The notes below the pieces were generated by a model, which saw only the letters and a program-made list of their open reading frames with translations, did not search any database and was not told the origin of the DNA. The translations under genes and the position numbers were made by a program. This document shows positions 6,433 to 12,941 of a stretch of DNA of 14,524 nt, piece by piece. Each line of letters begins with the position of its first letter. Positions within the stretch are counted from its first letter, which is position 1. Source of the stretch: JBBTIS01 sp038059855 (lineage in GTDB: Bacteria; Elusimicrobiota; Elusimicrobia; JACQPE01); the NCBI GenBank assembly GCA_964357255.1, contig CAYHKQ010000061.1, positions 1-14,524 on the forward strand. The letters are read 5' to 3'.

Positions 6433-6861
6433 ATGGTTAAAAAAAAGAAAGGGATGAATTTTGAATATTCCGCCGGCGGGGTGCTTTATGATCAGCATAA
6501 AATTTTGCTGATCGAAGTGGAGAATTTGCAGGGCAAAATCGTCTGGACGTTTCCCAAGGGCCATATCGAGACCGGCGAGGACGCGAGGATGGCCGCTTTG
6601 CGCGAGGTGGAGGAAGAAACGGGATATACTTCCGAGATCATACGCGAATTGCCACGCGCGAGCTATCACTTCATGAGGGGCGGCATCCTGGTTCGAAAGA
6701 CGGTGCGTTGGTTTTTGATGCGGCCCAAAGAACAGCATGAGATCAAAACCAAGGACGAGGTGCGCAGGGCAAACTGGCAGAATTTCGTTGACGCGGAAAA
6801 GCGATTGATTTATCCCAGCGATCTTCATCTTCTGGGAGTCATTAAAAAAGAAATGTCGTAG
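6433..6861 (+). CDS. Nudix hydrolase
   Basis: Small cytoplasmic pyrophosphohydrolase of 142 residues acting on a nucleoside diphosphate linked to some other moiety. The Nudix box is complete: GHIETGE, seven residues, then REVEEETGY, giving the metal-binding REVEEE core. The N-terminal strand (FEYSAGGVLYD) and the WTFPKGHIE approach to the box are typical of the MutT/Ap4A-type branch; PKGH is frequent in diadenosine-polyphosphate hydrolases, which is only a hint to substrate. The start is fixed by AAGGAG six bases upstream. The gene lies 67 bases beyond gatA on the same strand and could be read from the upstream operon. The basic start MVKKKKG is not a signal peptide. Confidence 0.9.
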   Translation: MVKKKKGMNFEYSAGGVLYDQHKILLIEVENLQGKIVWTFPKGHIETGEDARMAALREVEEETGYTSEIIRELPRASYHFMRGGILVRKTVRWFLMRPKEQHEIKTKDEVRRANWQNFVDAEKRLIYPSDLHLLGVIKKEMS

Positions 6862-6887
6862 AGGTTGCCAACTTTAGTCCCATTTTT

Positions 6888-6913
6888 GACAGGGACTTCA
6901 GGGCCTGTCTTTT
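6888..6913 (+). terminator. Possible weak intrinsic terminator after the Nudix gene
   Basis: GACAGG (6888-6893) pairs with CCTGTC (6904-6909) around a 10-base loop and is followed by only four T (6910-6913). The stem is short and the T-run poor, so this is a tentative call. It competes with AGTCCC (6876-6881) / GGGACT (6892-6897). Confidence 0.3.
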
Positions 6914-6985
6914 GGGACCAAAAGACCCAGGTTAATTTTTTGGGTTCCCTGCATACTTAACCTAACCGGGATTCCACGGTTGGCT

Positions 6986-7052
6986 CGTCACCCGCGAAAG
7001 CGGGGGTCCAGACTCCGGCAAGACCTGAATTCCCGCTTTCGCGGGAATGACG
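6986..7052. repeat. REP-like palindromic pair (BIME-like)
   Basis: Left arm 6986-7011 and right arm 7025-7052 are imperfect reverse complements. Each contains its own small palindrome: CCCGCGAAAGCGGG (6991-7004) and CCCGCTTTCGCGGG (7032-7045), with CGTCA at the outer ends and CCAG/CTGA at the inner ends. This matches the widespread bacterial intergenic repeat of the type GTCATTCCCGCGAAAGCGGG. It lies between two genes on the same strand. Confidence 0.8.
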
Positions 7053-7152
7053 GAACAAAAAAGTTCCGGGGTTTCTGAGGGAAAAGCCAGGTCAACTAAG
7101 GAATTCCGGCTTAACAGGATAGCGATGATTTCAATATGGAATATCCATCACT

Positions 7153-7157
7153 GGAGG
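7153..7157 (+). promoter_or_regulatory. Shine-Dalgarno of the first S8 peptidase
   Basis: GGAGG lies 8 bases before ATG 7166. It places the start directly before the signal peptide MRQGRLLLTG and rules out the earlier in-frame ATG at 7136. Confidence 0.8.
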
Positions 7158-7165
7158 AAAAAATA

Positions 7166-9106
7166 ATGCGACAAGGCAGGCTGTTACTCACTGGTTTTTT
7201 GTTAGGTTTGGCCGTTCCAGTTTTTGCTCGAGAGGGCGTTGTTAACGAAGTTGTCGACCCCTGGGCTGTTGCGAAACCAGCGGCCGCGTCGGACGACGCC
7301 AAAATCTCGACAGCCGCTTGCGCCCAAAAGATCAACCCTGCCGCAGCCGAGATGCTTTCGAAGGCTTCGGATCAAGAAAAAATGAATCTTTTGCGCGGCC
7401 TTGGCGTGCCTCCTTTCCTCTATATGAGGCCTAAGGAAGGAATGATTAACGAATCCTTTTATTCTTTTGCCGGCGCTTCAGAGGCTAACAAGCTGATCCT
7501 TAAGTCCTCTACCGAGGCGGTTCGTTTGATTGAAATGTTGTTCTTGATGAGCGAGGAAGAACTTAAAAATTTGGATTTGGAGGAGTTCCGGTCCCTATGG
7601 AATCAGGCCAAGGAATGGGGCGGGTTGGAGGAGAAATGCCGGATTTGGCCGGATTATCCCACCCCGGGTTATTATCTGGGCCAGCTCAAAACGTTTTTAG
7701 AGAGCCTCAAAAAGCAGATCGCTAAGGCGGGCGAGTCCCCGGCGCAAGAGCCATTCGCAACCTTTGGCCGCGCCGCTGCTTTTGAGGGAAGACTGGCCGT
7801 TGCCCGGTCCCGGCTTCAGGACAGGTATAACTCGATGAGCCTGGCCTTGGCCCGGGGCGAAGGGGTGGACGCGAAAGAAAGGGAGAGAACTGGCTCCGCC
7901 GTGGACGCGCTCAATCGTGTTTTTAACGGCGCGGGGAAGCCCTTGACGCCGGCCGCGTTGTTCGACGTGGTCCAGGCTGTTCCCAAGGATTCGTTAAGCG
8001 ATGATGAGTGGGCTTTATTGGCCCGGCATTTTCCGATGGGTGAGGACATTTTGCGCCACCAGGCCATGGACGTATGGAGAAGCGGCGCGACAGGCAAGGG
8101 GGTCAAAATTGCCGTGATTGACGAGGGCGTTGACCCAAAGCATCCGGCCTTTCGCCGGCCCTTCTTGGCCTCGATCAGTAAAAGCGTGGTTCGCCAGAAA
8201 AAGGGGGACAAGGCGGGGACAATTGATATGGGCGGCAGTCACGGAACCGCCGTCGCTTCATCCGCCTTGGCTCTGGCGCCGGAGGCGGATTTGATCGCGA
8301 TCAAACTTTTTCCCAGCGGACACGAGGGCGTTTCCAGCGGCGACCTTCCGCCAGAGCTCAAACAAGACGAGGTTTTTGAAAAATCCATGATTAATGCCTT
8401 GGAGGAGGCCGTTAAACAGGGAGCCCAGGTAGTCAGCATCAGTGTTTATATTGGGGGAGAGCCGTTTGTGCCCAATGCGATGGCGCCCCAATGGAACAAG
8501 ATTGTCAAGAAAATTCAAGAAGTGGTAGCCAATGGGGTTGTGGTTGTGTATGCCGCAGGGAACAGCGGCGCCAATTTTAACAAGGCTTTTCAGGAGGGAA
8601 GATTATTAAGCCCGGCGGCTTTGCCAGAGGTGATTGCGGTCGGGGCCGTGGACTATTTTGGAAAATTAGCTAAATTTTCATCTCATTCCAAGGTGAATGA
8701 TCCGGATTCCAAGCAGGTCTACGAGAAGCCGGATGTGTCAAGTTATGGCGTGGATATGCGGGTGGCTAAGTTTGACAAAGCCGCCAACTACGCTGGCGGT
8801 GAAAACAATCTCTTTGATACCGGCAGCGGCACCTCTTTTGCCACGCCCCAAGTGGCCGGCATTGCGGCCCTGGCCGTTCAAAAGCTCAGGGAGCAGGGAA
8901 AAAATTCCGTGGGTAGCCTGGTTCGCCGGTTGATTTTGGAGACCGCTACCAAGCCCGACGAATGTTTGAAAACAGGCGGTTGCGATGACGCCGGCTATGG
9001 CCGGGGGATCGTGTCCTTAAAGGGCATAATGGACCGGATTCTGCCTCCGGCGCCTCAAACCGTGGTCCCAACCGTGGTCAAGGCGCCTGGCAAGAGGAGC
9101 CAATAA
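7166..9106 (+). CDS. Secreted S8 subtilisin-like serine peptidase, copy 1
   Basis: Exported serine endopeptidase of 646 residues. A signal peptide (basic MRQGR, hydrophobic LLLTGFLLGLAVPVF, likely cut after VFA near residue 21) is followed by VVNEVVDPW. Residues about 22-300 form a mostly helical-looking region I do not recognise; it sits where a propeptide would be but is much longer than usual. The catalytic domain begins at TGKGVKIAVID: D319, H359 in GSHGTAVA, oxyanion N466 in AAGNSG, S557 in GTSFATPQVAG. The triad is complete. C52, C158 and the C-terminal pair C600/C606 recur in the next gene, fitting disulfides in an exported protein. The C-terminus is a short Pro/Val-rich tail with no membrane anchor or sorting signal. 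The next gene is a full-length paralogue starting 10 bases later. Substrate unknown. Confidence 0.93.
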   Translation: MRQGRLLLTGFLLGLAVPVFAREGVVNEVVDPWAVAKPAAASDDAKISTAACAQKINPAAAEMLSKASDQEKMNLLRGLGVPPFLYMRPKEGMINESFYSFAGASEANKLILKSSTEAVRLIEMLFLMSEEELKNLDLEEFRSLWNQAKEWGGLEEKCRIWPDYPTPGYYLGQLKTFLESLKKQIAKAGESPAQEPFATFGRAAAFEGRLAVARSRLQDRYNSMSLALARGEGVDAKERERTGSAVDALNRVFNGAGKPLTPAALFDVVQAVPKDSLSDDEWALLARHFPMGEDILRHQAMDVWRSGATGKGVKIAVIDEGVDPKHPAFRRPFLASISKSVVRQKKGDKAGTIDMGGSHGTAVASSALALAPEADLIAIKLFPSGHEGVSSGDLPPELKQDEVFEKSMINALEEAVKQGAQVVSISVYIGGEPFVPNAMAPQWNKIVKKIQEVVANGVVVVYAAGNSGANFNKAFQEGRLLSPAALPEVIAVGAVDYFGKLAKFSSHSKVNDPDSKQVYEKPDVSSYGVDMRVAKFDKAANYAGGENNLFDTGSGTSFATPQVAGIAALAVQKLREQGKNSVGSLVRRLILETATKPDECLKTGGCDDAGYGRGIVSLKGIMDRILPPAPQTVVPTVVKAPGKRSQ

Positions 9107-9116
9107 AAAGATTGAC

Positions 9117-10988
9117 ATGCTAAAGCTGTTAAGGCTCCTAAGTGTTTTAATTTTGGGTTTGGCCGTTCCTGCCTTGGCGTGGGACAACGGCATCGAGGAG
9201 ATTGTTGATCCATGGCTCCGGGCCGTGGCGCAACCGGCTATGGAGCCGCCAGAGGATTCAACGGCTGCTTGTGCCCGGCATTTTTTTACGCCGGCGGCCG
9301 AGTTTCTTGAAAAAGCCTCGGATCAGGATAAGCTGAGCCTGTTGCGAGGTTTCGGTGTGCCAGCTTATCTTTACCTTAAGTTGCCGGATAAAATGCAGGC
9401 CCAAACTATGTATTCCTATCAAGGCGGCGTTGCCAAACCGGAGCTCAAACTGGCGGAGAATGTGGACAAATTGATTGAGATTTTGCTCAGCATGGGTAGT
9501 TTGCCCTTGAAAAATATTGATTTTGAAGAGTTCCGGCTTCTTCGAGTTGCCTGCGGCGAGTGGCAGGAGTTGCAAGACAAATGCCGGGCTTGGCCGGATA
9601 TCCCATCTGCCGGCTTTTACGCGGGGCAGATCAAGAATTTTTTAGAATTTCTGAAAAATAAAATCAGTCAGGCCGTAGCCAGCCCGAGCGCTGATGTTTT
9701 TGGCGTTTTAGGTGGCAGCGACGCTTTCGAAGGCAAGTTGGCGATGTTGCGGGTTTTTTTGGCGGAGCAACGCCGCGTCCTTATGTTGGCCAAAGCGCAG
9801 GGAGAAAAAATTGACGAGGATCATTATGTCCGGGCGAATTCGGCTGTTGAGACCGTCAATCGTATTTTTAACGGCGCCGGAAAAACGCTCAAGCCCTCGG
9901 CTTTATTTGATTTGGTGGGGATGATTCCTTTTCAGTTTCTGACGCAACAGGAATGGGTTCTCTTAGCCCGTCATTTTCCCATGGGGGAAGACATTGTGCG
10001 CCATGGCGCTATGGAGGCCTGGAAAGCCGGGGTAACGGGCAAGGGCGTCAAAGTCGCTGTTATTGACGATGGAATGGACGAGAAACATCCGGCGTTCAGC
10101 AAGACGCCAGTCGCGGCCGTTAATAAAAGTTTGACCCGGTCTAATGACGGAACCCAGGACGTGAAGGGTTCTCACGGCACGGCCGTGGCTTCCGCGATTT
10201 TGGCTTTGGCGCCTGAAGCGGATATCATCAATATTAAAATCGGGGGTTCAGGCCATGAAAAATCAGTCGGCATTCCGGCAGAGCTCCTGAGCGATGAAAT
10301 GAGCGAAACCGTGTTGCTGGTTGCCATTGAAGAAGCGGTCAAGCGGGGCGCCCGGGTCATTAATTTTAGCGGATGGTCCAAACTGATGCCCAGTGCCGGC
10401 GCCCCCTCTTGGGATCGGATTACTAAGAAAATTCAGGAGGTGATCGCCAAAGGAGTGGTTGTAGTTTCCACGACGGGCAACATGGGCGGTGAGAGCGATA
10501 AGTCTTTTCAAAACGACAATCTGCGTTCCATCGCAGCCTTGCCTGAGGTGATCGGCGTGGGGGCGGCGGACTATTTTGGACGGCTCGCGGATTTTTCCTC
10601 CCGTTCCCAGGTCAATGACCCCGCATCCGGGACCGTATATGCCAAGCCTGATGTTTTAAGCTACGGCGATCAGGTGAGGGTCGCTACGTTTTCGAATGAT
10701 TCCAACTACGACGGCGCTGAGCACGAGCTTTTTTCCCCGAAGAACGGCACCTCCTTCGCCGCGCCCCAGGTGGCCGCTATTGCCGCCTTGACCATTCAAA
10801 AGCTCAAAGCCCAGGGCATCAATCCCTCGGCTCGATACATCAAGCGTCTGATCGTGGAAACAGCGGTTCAACCAGAGGCCTGTTCAAAGGAGAATAATTG
10901 CGAAACTTCAGGCTACGGACATGGGCTTATATCATTAAAGGGGATTTTGGAGCGTTTAGCAGGCCCAACGATAGCAAAGACCCTGTAG
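9117..10988 (+). CDS. Secreted S8 subtilisin-like serine peptidase, copy 2
   Basis: Tandem paralogue of the preceding gene, 623 residues, similar from end to end. Signal peptide MLKLLRLLSVLILGLAVPAL is cut probably after ALA, followed by the shared IEEIVDPW. The unassigned N-terminal region is conserved in blocks such as KASDQDK, LLRGFGVP, NRIFNGAGK and LLARHFPMGEDI. Catalytic residues are D317, H353, N455 (TTGNMGG, where copy 1 has AAGNSG) and S546 in GTSFAAPQVA. C52, C156 and the C-terminal pair C589/C595 match copy 1; C146 is extra. Start ATG 9117 has no good Shine-Dalgarno at normal distance (GAGGAG at 9094-9099 is 17 bases away), so translation is probably coupled to copy 1. It ends 11 bases from the convergent dehydrogenase gene. 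The substrate is unknown; the pair may have diverged in specificity or regulate each other. Confidence 0.93.
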   Translation: MLKLLRLLSVLILGLAVPALAWDNGIEEIVDPWLRAVAQPAMEPPEDSTAACARHFFTPAAEFLEKASDQDKLSLLRGFGVPAYLYLKLPDKMQAQTMYSYQGGVAKPELKLAENVDKLIEILLSMGSLPLKNIDFEEFRLLRVACGEWQELQDKCRAWPDIPSAGFYAGQIKNFLEFLKNKISQAVASPSADVFGVLGGSDAFEGKLAMLRVFLAEQRRVLMLAKAQGEKIDEDHYVRANSAVETVNRIFNGAGKTLKPSALFDLVGMIPFQFLTQQEWVLLARHFPMGEDIVRHGAMEAWKAGVTGKGVKVAVIDDGMDEKHPAFSKTPVAAVNKSLTRSNDGTQDVKGSHGTAVASAILALAPEADIINIKIGGSGHEKSVGIPAELLSDEMSETVLLVAIEEAVKRGARVINFSGWSKLMPSAGAPSWDRITKKIQEVIAKGVVVVSTTGNMGGESDKSFQNDNLRSIAALPEVIGVGAADYFGRLADFSSRSQVNDPASGTVYAKPDVLSYGDQVRVATFSNDSNYDGAEHELFSPKNGTSFAAPQVAAIAALTIQKLKAQGINPSARYIKRLIVETAVQPEACSKENNCETSGYGHGLISLKGILERLAGPTIAKTL

Positions 10989-10999
10989 CCGTCCTTCCA

Positions 11000-12028
11000 T
11001 TAAATTTTTTGAGGCTCGAAGATGACTTTGAGCGACTGGCCCGCCTCGGCGACCATCTTGAATCCTTCCTGGACTTCGCTAAGACTGAGCCGGTGCGAGA
11101 TCATGGCTTGGACCGACATTCGTTTGTGGCGGATGAGTTCCAGGGCGTCGGCTAAATCTTTGCCCGCAGCTCCATAGGAGGAGGTCAAAGAGGCGCCGTT
11201 TTTCCAGAATTCGAATAAGGGAAAGGCGATTTGCGCGCCGGGTTTGGCCGGCGCGAAGAAAAGAACTTTGCCGCCCCTGTCCACGCATTGAAGGGCTTGG
11301 AGGAAAGCCTCCGGAGCGCCGGTCGTCACCGCCACGAATTCCGCCAAACGCCCGTCGTTAGCTTCGGCAATTCGGCTAGGCAAATCCTCTTGGGCTTCAA
11401 AGACGCGCTCGGCTCCAAATTTTTTGGCGAGGAGGAGGCGGTGTTTATTGATATCCGTAGCCATGATGCGGCCCGCGCCCAGGCTATGGGCTAAAGCGAT
11501 GCTCAGGATTCCAGCGATGCCGGAGCCTAAAACCAGGACATTTTCCGGCGGTGTAAACCGGGCCAGGCGAAATCCGCGGACTACGCAGGCCAGGGGTTCG
11601 ATAAAAGACGCCTCTTCAAACGACACCGAGTCGGGCAAGAGCAACGTTCCCCTCTCTACATTGATCTCTGGGACGCGCACAAATTGCGCGAATCCGCCAG
11701 GATCGAAATTGGTCGCGTGGAGAGTTTCACAGGAGGTTTGGAGCCCCTTGAGACACCATCGGCAGGTCAGGCACGGCACATGGTGGGTCAGGAAAACCCG
11801 GTCCCCTTTTTTAAAGCGCCGGACCTCGGATCCCGCTTCTTCCACGAAGCCGGCCACTTCATGGCCAAGCACGCGCGGCGCTGTTTTGATGCGGTACCAC
11901 TCCATGACATCGCTGCCGCAAATGCCGCTGGCCATGATGCGCACAAGAATTTCCCTGTGGCCTATTTTGGGAACGGGGCGCTCTTCGATGCGGATGTCGT
12001 TATTGTTGTAGTAAACCGCGACTTTCAT
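11000..12028 (-). CDS. Zinc-dependent medium-chain dehydrogenase (sorbitol/threonine dehydrogenase-like)
   Basis: Cytoplasmic NAD(P)-dependent alcohol dehydrogenase of the MDR superfamily, 342 residues. Catalytic zinc ligands are probably C37 (GICGSD), H56 and E57 (LGHE). The structural zinc site is C86, C89, C92 and C100 (PCLTCRWCLKGLQTSC). The Rossmann motif is LGSGIAGI, with an acidic residue in MATDINK favouring NAD. The general pattern is that of L-threonine or polyol dehydrogenases; the substrate is not determined. ATG 12028 begins MKVAVYY, the expected first strand, and lies 4 bases after the aldolase stop; the open frame extends upstream to 12157 but that part only antisenses or overlaps the aldolase and has no domain. 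The gene is cotranscribed with the upstream LsrF-like aldolase, so it may act on the same pathway intermediate. Confidence 0.92.
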   Translation of the reverse strand: MKVAVYYNNNDIRIEERPVPKIGHREILVRIMASGICGSDVMEWYRIKTAPRVLGHEVAGFVEEAGSEVRRFKKGDRVFLTHHVPCLTCRWCLKGLQTSCETLHATNFDPGGFAQFVRVPEINVERGTLLLPDSVSFEEASFIEPLACVVRGFRLARFTPPENVLVLGSGIAGILSIALAHSLGAGRIMATDINKHRLLLAKKFGAERVFEAQEDLPSRIAEANDGRLAEFVAVTTGAPEAFLQALQCVDRGGKVLFFAPAKPGAQIAFPLFEFWKNGASLTSSYGAAGKDLADALELIRHKRMSVQAMISHRLSLSEVQEGFKMVAEAGQSLKVIFEPQKI

Positions 12029-12032
12029 GCGC

Positions 12033-12875
12033 TCAGGGCGCCAGGTTTGACGGAGTGGCCTTGGGGGCCCTGTTGGCCGCCTTGGCGGTTTTTCCATTGG
12101 CGGCCAGCTTGAGATAGATTTCGAAGGCTTCTTTGGCCGGTGTTTTTTTATGGACAACCTCGCGTACGGCCTGGATCATGGCCGTTGGACAATCGGACTG
12201 AAAAATATTTCTGCCCATGTCCACGCCGACGGCGCCATGCTCGACGGCGTTGGCGGCTAAGGTCAGGGCTTCGAGTTCCGGCGTTTTCTTGCCCCCTGCC
12301 ACGATCAGGGGCACGGGGCAACTCCGAGCCACTTCTTCAAATCCTTCAGTGAAATAAGTTTTGACGAAATGAGCCCCGGTTTCGGCGGCGATCCGGCAGG
12401 CCAGCGCTAGATAGCGCGCGTCGCGTTTCATGTCTTTTCCGACGGCGGTGACGGCCAGCACGGGGATGCCGTATCGGGACCCTTCGTTGACCAGACGCGC
12501 TAAGCCCAAAATGGTTTCTTTTTCGTGCGGCGAGCCCACGAAGATTGAGCACGTGATAGCTGAGACATTGAGGCGCAGGGCCTCTTCTATCGAGGTGGTG
12601 ATGCTTTCGTTGGAGATCTCGCCTAAAATGCTGGTTCCGCCGGATACCCGCAACACGACCGGAACGGGAAATCCAGGATCAACGCAAGCCCTTAAACTCC
12701 CTCGCGTGAGCATGATGGAATCGGCATAAGGAACCAGAGGGTTGAGCGTGGCTCTTAAGTCTTCCAGGCCCGTGGTCGGTCCCAGGAAATAGCCGTGATC
12801 TACGGCCAGCATGACGGTGCGGCCGCTTTTGTGCTGAAAAATTCTCGAGAGCCTATTTTTTAGTCCCCAGTCCAT
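12033..12875 (-). CDS. LsrF-like class I aldolase/thiolase (DeoC/LacD/DhnA-type)
   Basis: TIM-barrel class I aldolase of 280 residues that uses a Schiff-base lysine. It is strikingly close to E. coli LsrF, the thiolase acting on 3-hydroxy-2,4-pentadione 5-phosphate in AI-2 breakdown: shared blocks include MDWGLKNRLSRIF, VDHGYFLGPTTGLE, VGKDMKRDARY, IVAGGKK and GVDMGRNIFQSD. The likely Schiff-base Lys is K172 in FVKTYFTEG. The lack of lsrK, lsrB or lsrG neighbours means the AI-2 role is uncertain; class I fructose-bisphosphate aldolase or related activity is possible. The start is fixed by GAGGAGG (12883-12889 on the minus strand) seven bases before ATG 12875; the frame stays open to 13334 but that part overlaps gatB. 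The C-terminus is a Lys/Ala-rich tail beyond LsrF's usual end. A dehydrogenase gene follows after 4 bases. Confidence 0.9.
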   Translation of the reverse strand: MDWGLKNRLSRIFQHKSGRTVMLAVDHGYFLGPTTGLEDLRATLNPLVPYADSIMLTRGSLRACVDPGFPVPVVLRVSGGTSILGEISNESITTSIEEALRLNVSAITCSIFVGSPHEKETILGLARLVNEGSRYGIPVLAVTAVGKDMKRDARYLALACRIAAETGAHFVKTYFTEGFEEVARSCPVPLIVAGGKKTPELEALTLAANAVEHGAVGVDMGRNIFQSDCPTAMIQAVREVVHKKTPAKEAFEIYLKLAANGKTAKAANRAPKATPSNLAP

Positions 12876-12882
12876 ACGTAAA

Positions 12883-12889
12883 CCTCCTC
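12883..12889 (-). promoter_or_regulatory. Strong Shine-Dalgarno of the LsrF-like gene
   Basis: Read on the minus strand this is GAGGAGG, seven bases before ATG 12875. It decides the start of the aldolase against the much longer upstream reading. Confidence 0.85.
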
Positions 12890-12898
12890 GCGGCAAGA

Positions 12899-12926
12899 TT
12901 AACCATCGGCTACACTTAAGTATACT
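12899..12926 (+). promoter_or_regulatory. Possible gatB promoter in the divergent gap
   Basis: TTAACC (12899-12904) and TATACT (12921-12926) are separated by 16 bases and resemble a sigma-70 -35/-10 pair. The -10 lies within a perfect 10-bp palindrome AAGTATACTT (12918-12927), so the same bases could serve the minus-strand gene. Transcription from here would leave a gatB leader of only about 10 bases. Assigned by eye only. Confidence 0.4.
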
Positions 12927-12941
12927 TTTACAGAAAACCCA

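Larger units (their letters stand above)
6862..7165. other. 304-base gene-free region with hairpins and a REP-like pair
   Basis: No credible coding frame. From left to right it holds two overlapping, mutually exclusive hairpins (6876-6909), a short inverted pair AGGTTAA (6929-6935) / TTAACCT (6957-6963), the REP-like palindromic pair (6986-7052), a CGGAAC (7051-7056) / GTTCCG (7063-7068) hairpin with an all-A loop, and a possible weak promoter TTAACA at 7111-7116 before the first peptidase gene. Confidence 0.7.

Noticed and set aside
6986..7052. CRISPR-like repeat pair
   Set aside because: Only two arms in inverted orientation with a short centre; no direct repeats, no regular spacers, no cas genes.
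11684..12112. Plus-strand open frame of 142 codons opposite the dehydrogenase
   Set aside because: Antisense to a well-supported gene and without any recognisable domain or ribosome-binding site.
12029..12157. N-terminal extension of the dehydrogenase
   Set aside because: It would overlap the aldolase 3' end on the same strand and adds only basic/Pro-rich residues before the normal MKVAVYY start.
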